Shown: positions 34,836 to 43,260 of the stretch, one piece after another | Position numbering within the stretch: the stretch's first letter is position 1 | Layout: every line of letters begins with the position of its first letter | DNA from: Bacteriovoracaceae bacterium | GTDB taxonomy: Bacteria > Bdellovibrionota > Bacteriovoracia > Bacteriovoracales > Bacteriovoracaceae | Length of the DNA: 64,000 nt | Direction: 5' to 3' | NCBI GenBank assembly: GCA_018649885.1 | Contig: JABIHA010000035.1 | Span: 27,200 to 91,199, forward strand | Made by a program: the position numbers and the translations under genes | The notes under the pieces: model-generated | The model's database searches: none | The model's input: the letters and a program-made list of their open reading frames with translations, nothing else | Told to the model about the DNA's origin: nothing

Positions 34836-35147
34836 ATGATGGACCAAACACTCAAAAATTATAGATATTTTAGATATTTAGCAATCTCGGTACTGATTGT
34901 GATGACTCTTTTTCTTGTGGCCACTTCTAAGAATCCACAAGGTTTCTTTGGAATAAATTCCGCGCGTTCAATCCAAAATGAAAGTGTAAGTCTTGATGCC
35001 ACTATCTATTTGGCCTTTAGCTCCTATTTAAATGCCTGTGTTAAAGCAAATAAGGCACTGAGACCACATATTGAGGCTTTTCCGGCCTGTAAAAAACAAG
35101 CAAATGATTTCATTAATACTAATGTGCACGCTATTTTAAAGCAGTAA
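34836..35147 (+). CDS. Small single-span membrane protein, unknown function
   Basis: About 103 residues from ATG 34836, with a GAGAGAGA purine stretch just before. One transmembrane helix (YFRYLAISVLIVMTLFLVAT) near the N-terminus is followed by a ~75-residue domain with two Cys (ACVKAN and PACKKQ), probably outside the membrane. No family recognised. It follows the exported Ppx-like gene by 88 bp and may share its transcript. Confidence 0.55.
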   Translation: MMDQTLKNYRYFRYLAISVLIVMTLFLVATSKNPQGFFGINSARSIQNESVSLDATIYLAFSSYLNACVKANKALRPHIEAFPACKKQANDFINTNVHAILKQ

Positions 35148-35257
35148 AAATATGAAAAATTTACAACCAGGACACTGGAATCCACGAGTGCGGGCCATAT
35201 AGAGTAATATGGAATACGCGTGTAGAGCTTTTTTGGAACCTTTGTAAGGATCATGAT

Positions 35258-36283
35258 TTGATGATGAAATTTATTTTATTCACCATTTGTTTTCTACACA
35301 CGTATTCGCTACTGGCAATTCCCAAAAAACCTATAAAAGTATTTTCTCATCCCATTAGGCAAATTAGATTCTGGGATCTTCCCAGTCAACAAAGTGATCA
35401 ATTGGTAAGGCCTGCGGGCACGGCGATGATTGAATATCTTAACTCTTACTCAAGACTAAATGGACATACTGATAAAATTAAAAGCATTCCCATAAGCTCC
35501 CCTGGGTACAAATTGGTATTAAAGGCCTTTGAGCAGATCCCCACCAAGGTAAAAGACCTTGTAAGAGGAAAGTTTTTGGGCATTTTTTTAGTTAAGGGGC
35601 TCCAAACAACAGGATTTGCAGAATACGTCCAAAACGCCCGAGGAAGACCTATGGGCGGTTTTATTGTGCTTGATTGGAGTAAAATTGTAGGTAAATCGGC
35701 AAATGACTTCGCTAGTTGGAAAGAATCTCTACCCTTTGAAGACACTTTGGGAGAATATCGATTCAAAGTAAAGCTGGAAAAGGACCAAGACAATAATACT
35801 ACAAGTGCAATTCGCTACATCCTGATCCATGAACTTGGACACCTGATTTCTGTGGGGAGAGGATTTCACCCCTCTTGGTGGTCTCATCCCAAATACTTTA
35901 CTAACTCAACTACCAGCTTTCCATTTACTCGTTTGAGTTGGACTACGAATGTTGAAAAAGATCGATACCAGCTAAAAGATGAATTTCAAAAAGAGGCGAA
36001 TGTGGGTTTTTACCGTGGAAAAAAACTTTCTGCTAAACTTATTGAGGTGGTCTATAAATCCATGAAAGTCACTCCCTTTCCAACTCTTTATTCTATGCAA
36101 AACCCATTCGAAGATTGGGCAGATGCCTTTGCTAATTACGTTCATACCCAAATTCTGAAAAGACCTTTTCGGGTGGAAATCTTCAAAAAAGGGAAGCTTA
36201 TCCATAGTGCCTCTCAGTGTTGGAATGAAACGCGCTGCTTTCCAAAAAAGAAAATGTTAGACCGCTTCCTTAAAACTATTTAA
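35258..36283 (+). CDS. Exported HExxH zinc-peptidase-like protein
   Basis: A 341-residue protein with a signal peptide (MMMKFILFTICFLHTYSLLA). The zinc motif is ILIHELGHLISVG (near 190). A downstream helix NPFEDWADAFANYVHTQ (near 282) supplies Glu and Asp at the place where gluzincins have their third ligand. This arrangement suggests an active metallopeptidase of an unnamed family. Start codons TTG 35258, ATG 35261 and ATG 35264 all lie within range of a TAAGGA site, so the exact N-terminus is uncertain. The lipoprotein gene follows after 9 bp, so the two are probably co-transcribed. Confidence 0.65.
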   Translation: MMMKFILFTICFLHTYSLLAIPKKPIKVFSHPIRQIRFWDLPSQQSDQLVRPAGTAMIEYLNSYSRLNGHTDKIKSIPISSPGYKLVLKAFEQIPTKVKDLVRGKFLGIFLVKGLQTTGFAEYVQNARGRPMGGFIVLDWSKIVGKSANDFASWKESLPFEDTLGEYRFKVKLEKDQDNNTTSAIRYILIHELGHLISVGRGFHPSWWSHPKYFTNSTTSFPFTRLSWTTNVEKDRYQLKDEFQKEANVGFYRGKKLSAKLIEVVYKSMKVTPFPTLYSMQNPFEDWADAFANYVHTQILKRPFRVEIFKKGKLIHSASQCWNETRCFPKKKMLDRFLKTI

Positions 36284-36292
36284 AATGGGTGG

Positions 36293-36889
36293 ATGATCAG
36301 GCCCTTATTACTCTTATTTTCCATTTTGACCACCATACTCATCTATTCATGCGCCAGCAATGTAGAGCAGAAATGTCAGCAGCTCTCCTGGAGGCATCTA
36401 GGGAATATGCACGGTGAAGAGGGAAGGGGAGCAGGTGCCTTTGAAAAATTTAAAGAGAAATGTGAAACCGTTGAAGTGGAAGCGGATAGCGGCGAATACT
36501 TCATTGGTCGTCAAAAAGGATTAAAAAAGTTTTGTACCTATGACAGCGGACTTCGCTACGGCAATAGTGGGCGCAAGTATTTTGGAGTTTGTCCCAAGGA
36601 AACTGAGCAGGATTTTCTGAAAGGGTACCTTTTTGGCAGAAAAGAGCAAAAACTTAGAAAGAAGCAACGACAGCTTGAGGTGAGAGAGAGAAGGCTAAAG
36701 GCCAAAGAAATTGAACTCTATCGCAGGCTTCACACTAATAAATACAAAAAGGCCTGCACCTTTAACCATGAATGCACTATTAAAGATGATTGCTTTAAAG
36801 GAACGTGTAGGATCTCAGGAAGAAATTGTAGCTTTGATTCAGATTGCCATTTGCCAGGCGATTGTAAGTTTGGAAAATGTAAATTTTGA
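36293..36889 (+). CDS. DUF2799-type lipoprotein with a Cys-rich tail
   Basis: A 198-residue protein. The lipobox is IYSC (Cys 20). Residues 30-125 fit DUF2799: WRHLGNMHGEEGRGA, KCETVEVEADSGEYFIGRQKGLKKFC, SGRKYFGVCP. A Lys/Arg-rich helical stretch (about 128-150) follows. The last ~45 residues hold eight Cys in two CxxxxxCx5CxxGxC-like repeats (CTFNHECTIKDDCFKGTC, then CSFDSDCHLPGDCKFGKC). This tail looks like a small disulfide-knotted module and is not part of the standard domain. Function unknown. Confidence 0.7.
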   Translation: MIRPLLLLFSILTTILIYSCASNVEQKCQQLSWRHLGNMHGEEGRGAGAFEKFKEKCETVEVEADSGEYFIGRQKGLKKFCTYDSGLRYGNSGRKYFGVCPKETEQDFLKGYLFGRKEQKLRKKQRQLEVRERRLKAKEIELYRRLHTNKYKKACTFNHECTIKDDCFKGTCRISGRNCSFDSDCHLPGDCKFGKCKF

Positions 36890-37007
36890 TGGATAAACCA
36901 ATCGCGGTTTCATTGTCATCTGATTATTATTTAAAAAACTATCTATTTTTACTCAATTTTGTGAAAAAAAATATCACAAGATCTTAAAAAAAAATGAACT
37001 GAAATTT

Positions 37008-38540
37008 TTGTCACTGTTCTCTGAGTGTTCTAAGAACTCTCAAATGCTGTATGTTAGGTTAATTTCAAGAAAAGGACCTATTTTTAGAATAAGCAAACTC
37101 AACTACCCAGAGATTGCAGAAATTGAAAAATGTGCAGGAGAGTTAGTTAAATGTGGTCTTCTAGAGAATGAAGATATTGATGAATTAGATTTAATAAGTG
37201 TTTTTACAAAAAAAGAAATTTACTCAGTAGCAAAAGCACATCTGGGAAACACCATTAAATCAAATGATCCTCGTGACCTCCTAGTCTTAAAGTCCCTAGA
37301 AAACCAAAATGTGGTTGCTGATTTAATAAAGATGGATCATTTTTTGTGGACTAGCTATATTTGTGAAAACGAATTTTTCCATCTTCTCTTTTTTGGAAAC
37401 TTGGAGCAAAGCTTAAGTGATTTTATTCTAGAAGACATAGGTGTTTTAAAGTACGAGCCTTATGAAATCAGGACAGAGGATAGGCTCTTTAAAACACGCG
37501 TTGTTGCAGATAGGCTCTATGATTTAATTGGTTACCAATATGAATTGTGGGAAGCAAGGGAAATGGAAGATACTTCTTTAGTATTATCGATTCTTAAGGC
37601 AGTAAACCAGCTAAGTCTCACTAAGGCACACTTAAAGACAAAGAGGGCCAAACTTAATTTAAGAGGAGCTGAATACCTTGAGAAAATGGGTGAGCACAAA
37701 AAGGCAATTAAATATTACAAGCTTTCACTAGTCCCCCCAGCATCAGAGCGCATGGTCCGAACCCTTTTTAAAATGGAAGATTATAAACAAGCTCTACGTA
37801 CATGCGAGGGAATTGAAAAATCTCCACTTAATTATTCTGAGGTAGAATTTGCAACTAAGTTCAAGCAAAAGATACTAAAAGAGCTCGATCGTCCCTTTGA
37901 AAAGATTGAAATATTTCAGTGCCCAATTAGTGAGATAAAAATTGCCAAAAACCCGCAAAAGAAAATTGAGCAATTGGCCTTGGATTATTTCTCCAAGAAA
38001 AAAGTCAAAGGCATATATAGCGAAAACTATTTATGGCTTTCATTATTTGGCTTATGCTTTTGGGACATAATCTTTAAACCAATGGATCAAGTCTTTTTTC
38101 ATCCTTTTCAACGGGGACCAAAAGATTTATTTTGGCCTGAATTCCATTTGAGAAGAGGTAGTGAAATCAAAAAACGCATAGACTCAGTTAGGAGTAGAGA
38201 GAGCTGGAAAGAAGAGCTATTACAGACTTATAGAGAAAAGAAGTGGACTGCCAACTATCTCGTGTCTTGGAAAAAAGTTGGGTTAACTGAGTTAAAGCTT
38301 GTTCTTTCTAAAGTTAAATCTTCTCAGTTTGCTGCCATTTTTGAGGCCATGGCCTTTGATTTAAGAGACGCCAAATCGGGTTTTCCTGATCTTTTTCTCT
38401 ATGATCCTAAATTAAAGCAGTACAAATTATGTGAAGTGAAAGGACCTGGAGATACTTTAAGGCCTGGACAAAAAAGGTGGATCCGATTTTTTCAAACAAA
38501 TCAAATTCCTTTTGAATTACTTAAAGTGACTTACCTCTAA
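37008..38540 (+). CDS. FAN1-type VRR-NUC structure-specific nuclease
   Basis: A 510-residue protein. The N-terminus YVRLISRKGPIFRISKLNYP matches the start of FAN1 (LFLRKGPWFR-like). A helical TPR-like middle (LRGAEYLEKMGEHKKAIKYY) follows. The C-terminal VRR-NUC domain has DAKSGFPDLFLYDPK and LCEVKGPGDTLRPGQKRWI, carrying the catalytic Asp, Glu and Lys of the PD-(D/E)xK fold (human FAN1 D960, E975, K977). FAN1 removes 5' flaps and unhooks interstrand crosslinks; bacterial forms lack the UBZ finger, as here. The TTG start at 37008 is the first usable codon, but it has no ribosome site and the frame is open further upstream, so the N-terminus is uncertain. Confidence 0.8.
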   Translation: MSLFSECSKNSQMLYVRLISRKGPIFRISKLNYPEIAEIEKCAGELVKCGLLENEDIDELDLISVFTKKEIYSVAKAHLGNTIKSNDPRDLLVLKSLENQNVVADLIKMDHFLWTSYICENEFFHLLFFGNLEQSLSDFILEDIGVLKYEPYEIRTEDRLFKTRVVADRLYDLIGYQYELWEAREMEDTSLVLSILKAVNQLSLTKAHLKTKRAKLNLRGAEYLEKMGEHKKAIKYYKLSLVPPASERMVRTLFKMEDYKQALRTCEGIEKSPLNYSEVEFATKFKQKILKELDRPFEKIEIFQCPISEIKIAKNPQKKIEQLALDYFSKKKVKGIYSENYLWLSLFGLCFWDIIFKPMDQVFFHPFQRGPKDLFWPEFHLRRGSEIKKRIDSVRSRESWKEELLQTYREKKWTANYLVSWKKVGLTELKLVLSKVKSSQFAAIFEAMAFDLRDAKSGFPDLFLYDPKLKQYKLCEVKGPGDTLRPGQKRWIRFFQTNQIPFELLKVTYL

Positions 38541-38568
38541 AATCTTTGAGATTCCCAGAATGATGACT

Positions 38569-39606
38569 TTATTCTTCTAAAAGGGCCGTGATTCTTTCGC
38601 ATCTTTTTTTAAGGTAATCAATTCTGGCCTGGATTTCATTTTTTGAGCTTTCCGCGTCTTTATCGTCACTGGAATTTTCTAGTTCTTCGATTTCACTAGT
38701 AAGCTTTTTGAGTTGTTCTTTTAGTTTTTCAGTGGAAACAGCTTCGTCTGCTTTATCGAACATTAATTCTTCGGCGACAACTTCTACGACTTTTTTCTTT
38801 TTAGTTTTAATTTGAGGGATAAATTCTTTTTGCGAGTCGTAGACTCTTTGGTTCATGAAATTAGGGGAGACAATTTCGATCCGGTGGGTATGGAGTGCGT
38901 CGAGTATATTGGATCTGAACTCACTTCTTTTTGTAAGAAGAATTTTTATATCCTCTAGAAATCCAAATGCTTTATAGACAACGGCGTGATCGAGAAGTTC
39001 CTTAATTTGGACAAAGGGGTCTTTTAGAGAGGTTTTTTCGGCTGCTTCGATTAAGGCCTTTTCAATTGATTGATGGTGCACATCATAGCCAAGGGATAGC
39101 TCTACTGCCAAAAGGGTTCCGGAGTTTCTTATTACTTTTACGGGATTTGTGACGAGGTAGATATTGGGAAGTGTCGTCAGGTCACGGTCTTCTGTTTGAA
39201 TTTCAGTATGTAGCAGTCCTTGCTCAGTGACTCTTCCAAAGTTGTCCTCAATTTTTAAGAAATCTCCTACCACTATTTTACCTAATGCCTTAAGCATTAA
39301 GCCTGCCATGATATTTCCTAGAAATGTTGTGGAAGAAAGAGCAATGGCAGCAGTTAGAAGAATTCCTAGAAGGCTTAAAAGCTGGCCCCTTGTGGTTTCA
39401 TTAATAGGTAAATTCAAAATGAGAGTGATAAGGATAGAAAAGGCGACAAATAGTTGAGCCAGTTGAGGGATAAGCCTATTCCTGATGGGGAACTTTTTCT
39501 TTCGGTAGGCAAAGAACTTGCTGACACCGATAGATATAAAAATACTTAATAGTAATATTCCCATAAAGGGAACCCAGGGAGTTAGAAATAATAGTATTTG
39601 TTTCAT
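38569..39606 (-). CDS. MscS-family mechanosensitive channel
   Basis: A 345-residue membrane protein. Four N-terminal helices end in a Gly/Ala-rich pore helix (ALSSTTFLGNIMAGLMLKAL). The beta domain GDFLKIEDNFGRVTEQGLLHTEIQTEDRDLTTLPN is the diagnostic MscS sequence. A C-terminal alpha/beta region precedes an acidic coiled coil (about 285-345) with Lys and Glu repeats. The coiled-coil tail is longer than in E. coli MscS. It likely releases osmolytes on hypo-osmotic shock. Confidence 0.88.
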   Translation of the reverse strand: MKQILLFLTPWVPFMGILLLSIFISIGVSKFFAYRKKKFPIRNRLIPQLAQLFVAFSILITLILNLPINETTRGQLLSLLGILLTAAIALSSTTFLGNIMAGLMLKALGKIVVGDFLKIEDNFGRVTEQGLLHTEIQTEDRDLTTLPNIYLVTNPVKVIRNSGTLLAVELSLGYDVHHQSIEKALIEAAEKTSLKDPFVQIKELLDHAVVYKAFGFLEDIKILLTKRSEFRSNILDALHTHRIEIVSPNFMNQRVYDSQKEFIPQIKTKKKKVVEVVAEELMFDKADEAVSTEKLKEQLKKLTSEIEELENSSDDKDAESSKNEIQARIDYLKKRCERITALLEE

Positions 39607-39728
39607 GGGTTAAATTTTGGACCTAAATTGGTGGCCCGTCAAATTTATGTTTTTACTTTGCTATTATCCAAAAAGTAAGATTAAAAAAGGCTCGGTTTTC
39701 TTAATGAATTATTCGGAGGAAGGATACT

Positions 39729-39776
39729 ATGTCGACGCCTGACGGAGTAAAAGGTGGAATATTTTCTAAGTATTAA
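39729..39776 (+). CDS. Possible 15-codon leader peptide
   Basis: ATG 39729 follows GGAGGA at eight bases, one of the best ribosome sites in the window, yet the frame holds only 15 codons (MSTPDGVKGGIFSKY). It sits at the start of an otherwise non-coding 650-bp stretch with a tandem repeat and a terminator-like hairpin. It could be a leader peptide, or the surviving start of a decayed gene: the same frame goes on with several stops. Confidence 0.3.
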   Translation: MSTPDGVKGGIFSKY

Positions 39777-39840
39777 TTGGAGAAAAGGGTAGGGATTTCG
39801 CAGATAGACGAAGTGTTTAAGAAGAATGAATTGTTTTGAC

Positions 39841-39940
39841 GAGCTGTTGTTAACGGCGCTAGGAAATCTTGAAGGATCTCCATATTTGGAGAGCTGTTAG
39901 GCACGGCGCTAGGAAGTCTTGTAGTGGGAGACGCGTTTGG
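39841..39940. repeat. Two tandem 50-bp units
   Basis: Units 39841-39890 and 39891-39940 both start GAGCTGTT and share the core ACGGCGCTAGGAA(A/G)TCTT. The first 30 bases match at 25 positions; the remaining 20 diverge. Unit 1 also holds a perfect hairpin, TCTCCA-TATT-TGGAGA (39877-39892). Could be structured RNA or remains of a repetitive gene. Confidence 0.6.
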
Positions 39941-39944
39941 AGAG

Positions 39945-39970
39945 CGCCTACTATCAAGGCGGAGTTTTTT
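39945..39970 (+). terminator. Terminator-like hairpin after the 50-bp repeats
   Basis: CGCCT (39945-39949) pairs with AGGCG (39957-39961) across a 7-base loop, followed by GAG and six T (39965-39970). The short stem and the T run fit an intrinsic terminator, which would end a transcript coming from the small ORF at 39729. Confidence 0.4.
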
Positions 39971-40263
39971 AAGCGATGGAGTAATGTATTGATGTATAGT
40001 TGTAGCTGGGTTTAATTGTAGTGGTAGTTGCTTTTATGGAAAGGTTGAATATGTAGTCTAGTGGTAGTTTGGAATTTTCAGATTTTTTTTCGTTTGGTAA
40101 AGAGGTTGCGTGAGCTACGTTCCAGGACATTCATTGATGAACTCGAATTACTGTAAAGTGCTTACTGTATTGTCTTTTAGAGTTTTTCATTCAGGATGAA
40201 ATTGTATCTTTTCATTTAATTTATGTGATTAAAATGGTATGCTATTGTCCTCGGGAGGTTGCT

Positions 40264-41133
40264 TTGCCATTACAAAATTTATCAGATGAAAGACTTATTG
40301 CAGACACTAAAATGTGGAATGAAAAAGAAGAATACTGTACTCGCCAGTTTCTTAGGCACATAAATGAAGTTAATAGAAGAAGACTTTTCTGTGATGATAA
40401 GACAGGCTCACTATTCAAATATATTCGCAAAAACTTTAACAAAAGTGATAGCGAAACAAGTCGAAGAGTTTTAGCTGCAAAAACACTAAGGCATATACCT
40501 TGTGCAGATAAGGCCCTCGCTAACAAGCAGGTGACTCTTACTAACCTTGCAGAAGTCTCAAATTTAGTGGGAAATATTAAAAGTAACAAGAAGAAAAATG
40601 AGATTCTTGAGAGCATTAAAGGCAAAACCCAAATTCAGACAAGGGAGTTGGTGGATGATTTTACCGGGAAGAAACGTGCTACAAGATCTAAGACACACTC
40701 GCATTCAAATGGAACCCTTCGCATTCACCTAAGTTTGGTGGGACAAGCGGCAAAAGATTATCATTTTATTAAAGAGTAACTTTCTAATAGTGGAATCTAT
40801 AAAACAGAGGACATTATCGGAAGGGCCATTCACTCTACAGCAGAATTAATGCGGAAAAAAATAATGAAGATAGGGTCTAGAAAACCTAAAGCAATGACAA
40901 ACTCTAGGACCATATCGGCAGCTATAAAAAAAGCTGTGATGATAAGATCTTCTAATAAGTGTGAAAATTGTGGATCAAAATACAACCTGCACTTTGACCA
41001 CCAGATACCATATAGCATGGGTGGTAAATCGACGATTGGGAACGTGCGCCAGTTATGCTCAAACTGCAATACGAGAGCTGCTATTGTGGCACTTTCACAG
41101 GAAAAAATGGATCTTTACATAAATCAGAGCTAG
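40264..41133 (+). pseudogene. HNH endonuclease-like gene with an in-frame stop
   Basis: TTG 40264 has GGGAGG five bases upstream. The frame runs to a TAA at 40777-40779, then stays open in the same frame from 40780 to the stop at 41131-41133. The first part (172 codons) aligns in layout with the intact gene at 58485-59372: a NEVNRRRLF/KEIYRRRLF element and a helical region ending in a charged linker. The second part has the HNH finger: CENCGSKYNLHFDHQIPYSMGGKSTIGNVRQLCSNCNTR, with both Cys pairs and the DH-Q-P-GG-N core intact. One nonsense codon therefore separates the DNA-binding part from the nuclease. It is either a recent pseudogene or expressed by readthrough. Both reading pieces keep sensible codon use. 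Confidence 0.6.
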
Positions 41134-41349
41134 AAATCTTACGAGCACCCCTTAACTTTATCTCTTGGTCTCCAACTGCTACAACGTTGTGTCAAAAAAT
41201 CGTTCCACTGAACTGACTATACTTTACAAAAAATCAAACCGGGTTCGCGGTAGAACATATAAAAAAAATAGGGTCAATTCGACAGAACCATTTTGCGCGT
41301 TACTGCTGAGGAACGGTTATAACTTTATCACTGATTTTTAGTATTCAGA

Positions 41350-41805
41350 TTAAAACAGACCTTCAATATCACTTAACTCATGTAGATCATTCAACTTTTC
41401 TATAAAGGATACCATCTCCTCCAAATTGAGTGTCTTCATAAGAAATTTTTCGGCACTGAAAGAATATTCTTTTTTGGAATTCTTACAATCGAGATCAGGT
41501 AAGCAAAATCCATGGACGGCCCAATACTCAAAATTGTCTGCATTACTAGCAATATTAAATGGTCCATATTGATTTCTGGGTGATCGATTGTATTCGAAGT
41601 CAAGGGTTCCACAGCTATGAGAAACTTCATGAATGACGATGGCAGCTTGTTTTTTGATCCCTATTTTAAATTCCTTATTGGCCTTTTTTTTAAATAACTC
41701 ATCACATAAATGTATCTTAGCAGTACGGGGAATGCGTTGGGTGGCCTTAACAGAACCTTTGCAGGCTCCGTCATGGCCACAAAGTATCATTGTTTTGGGT
41801 AGCAT
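41350..41805 (-). CDS. M35-like metallopeptidase, catalytic part (frame broken upstream)
   Basis: The frame is open from about 41880 and reads IKKIEKRYECIKKMLPKTMILCGHDG before the first internal ATG at 41805. It encodes an aspzincin-like peptidase: AAIVIHEVSHSCGTLDFEY with the HExxH zinc site, then ASNADNFEYWAVHGFC, where the conserved GTxxD and NAD-[N/S]-[F/Y]-EY match deuterolysin/Lys-specific (M35) peptidases. In M35 the Asp of GTxxD is the third ligand. The upstream N-terminal half lies in the 0 frame (41841-42116) and ends in an A7 run. A single extra A there joins the halves. Cleaves proteins; no signal peptide in this part. Confidence 0.65.
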   Translation of the reverse strand: MLPKTMILCGHDGACKGSVKATQRIPRTAKIHLCDELFKKKANKEFKIGIKKQAAIVIHEVSHSCGTLDFEYNRSPRNQYGPFNIASNADNFEYWAVHGFCLPDLDCKNSKKEYSFSAEKFLMKTLNLEEMVSFIEKLNDLHELSDIEGLF

Positions 41806-41840
41806 TTTTTTTATGCACTCATAACGCTTTTCAATCTTTT

Positions 41841-42116
41841 TTATTTTTTTCTGTGTTTGCGATGCTCTCGAACTTCAGGTTTTTTCTTATAAGCATAAAT
41901 TTCTTCTAGAATGCCATCTACTAGCTCTATCGCCAGAGACTGGAGTCCTAGAACATGATTTAATCGATCTTCACAGTCATATTTATCTTGGTAAAGAATT
42001 TTGCATCTTAACCGTGTGAATTGTCCCAAGCCTAATACATGTGCCCTTTCAATATAAGGCCCTAAATCTAAATCTTCGGCCTGAATTGATAAAGTCAGGC
42101 ATAGTGATAGGATCAA
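41841..42116 (-). CDS. N-terminal part of the split M35-like protein
   Basis: 91 codons from TTG 42116. The start MILSLCLTLSIQAED is the second half of a signal peptide; the Lys-rich beginning KKQIL just upstream is in frame but has no start codon, as a TAA precedes an A8 run. The mature part has LGLGQFTRLRCKILYQDKYDCEDRL with two Cys. The frame ends CAC AGA AAA AAA TAA. The -1 frame continues directly as IKKIEKRYECIKKML into the M35 catalytic part. A-runs at both its start and its end look like the sites where the frame was lost. No ribosome site for the TTG. Confidence 0.5.
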   Translation of the reverse strand: MILSLCLTLSIQAEDLDLGPYIERAHVLGLGQFTRLRCKILYQDKYDCEDRLNHVLGLQSLAIELVDGILEEIYAYKKKPEVREHRKHRKK

Positions 42117-42234
42117 TAGTATTTGTTTTTTTTAAACCACACAGGGTGTTCGGCTTATCCAGAAAAAAAGATTATGAATAATTAAAGTTTTGTAATATCC
42201 CAGCTACTATGTCCCATCTTATTTCCTAGCGATT

Positions 42235-42459
42235 ATGGGCCAAATGCTTAGTCAGCTATCCTTGATTTATTCTTTATTGTCTTTTCGCAGTAGAAATTTA
42301 AAAAGCAATCTGATCAACTTTTTCTGGCACTCTCAAGCTCTGATAAATCCCACTAAATATTTTAGCGCCTTGAATAGCATGCAAGCTCAACTGATTCCAC
42401 TAAGGTCTCAGGCTCATCTGTATGCACTCGCAATGATAGATAATTTAAATTTAACTTGA
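42235..42459 (+). CDS. Possible small protein, unsupported start
   Basis: 74 codons with codon choice like the surrounding genes, but no ribosome site before ATG 42235 and no recognisable domain. Its end overlaps the tail of the convergent permease gene by 9 bp. It could be real, a remnant, or chance. Confidence 0.25.
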   Translation: MGQMLSQLSLIYSLLSFRSRNLKSNLINFFWHSQALINPTKYFSALNSMQAQLIPLRSQAHLYALAMIDNLNLT

Positions 42460-43260
42460 AGCAGAATCGTATTGATCAAGACCTTTTTTCCAAAAATACT
42501 TGAGTACAAATGAAAATATCACGATGCAAGCGAGAAGGTAGAAAATGTAGCGAAATGAATTTCCTTCGAGTAGAAAGTGAGCAGGGGCGCTTCCCACCAT
42601 CAAGATAGGGAAAATTGTTGTGAAAATTCTTTTTGGGTAGCTTGAGTAGACAAAATCAGGCCATCTTCCCAGGCTTTGCAGCTGCATTCTAACAAAGTTG
42701 ATTGAGATGGTTTCCACCATCCAGAAGGTGACGGTGGCAATGGCAAACTCCAAAATGATTCGTAGAGTAAAGGATAAGAAGATTAGTATAGGTAGCATGA
42801 TCCAATTGAATAGGGACAACTCAACCTTTAGGCCGTGATAAATGAGGATACTTGAGGTTACAAAAAAAAGTGGGACTCCACTGGGCCTGACATATCTAAA
42901 AAATACCGAAAACAAAATGCTTATGGGTTTTAAGATTTCAAAATCAAGCTCGCCTGTTCGTACTTTAAATGAGAGCTGCCAAAAAGATTCACTCACGAGG
43001 CTCATATGTAGGTAGTCAATAAAGAGCATGAAAGAGAGAAAGAACATAAGTTGGTCTCTCTTCCAGGGGCCAATGGTGGTCACGTGGTCGTAGAGAATAT
43101 CAACAGATGCTAGCGTGGTTGAGTAAAAGCAAATATCGAGAATAATCAGAAGAATGAAATTCAGTCTAAAGTCCATCGCTTTGGCAAAGCTAGTTGAAGC
43201 AAAACTCATGTAGACACTTAGGTAATGTGAAATAGTGGCGGTAATTTTATTTTTCATCAC
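42451..43260 (-). CDS. ABC-2 family exporter permease
   Basis: A 269-residue membrane protein with six helices. LNFILLIILDICFYSTTLASV and the motif TGELDFEILKPISILFSVFFRY (amphipathic coupling region after helix 2) match the uncharacterised ABC-2 permease family that pairs with a 'daunorubicin-type' ATPase. It overlaps the upstream permease by 4 bp. Two permeases of the same family plus one ATPase make a heterodimeric exporter. Substrate unknown. Confidence 0.82.
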   Translation of the reverse strand: MMKNKITATISHYLSVYMSFASTSFAKAMDFRLNFILLIILDICFYSTTLASVDILYDHVTTIGPWKRDQLMFFLSFMLFIDYLHMSLVSESFWQLSFKVRTGELDFEILKPISILFSVFFRYVRPSGVPLFFVTSSILIYHGLKVELSLFNWIMLPILIFLSFTLRIILEFAIATVTFWMVETISINFVRMQLQSLGRWPDFVYSSYPKRIFTTIFPILMVGSAPAHFLLEGNSFRYIFYLLACIVIFSFVLKYFWKKGLDQYDSASS

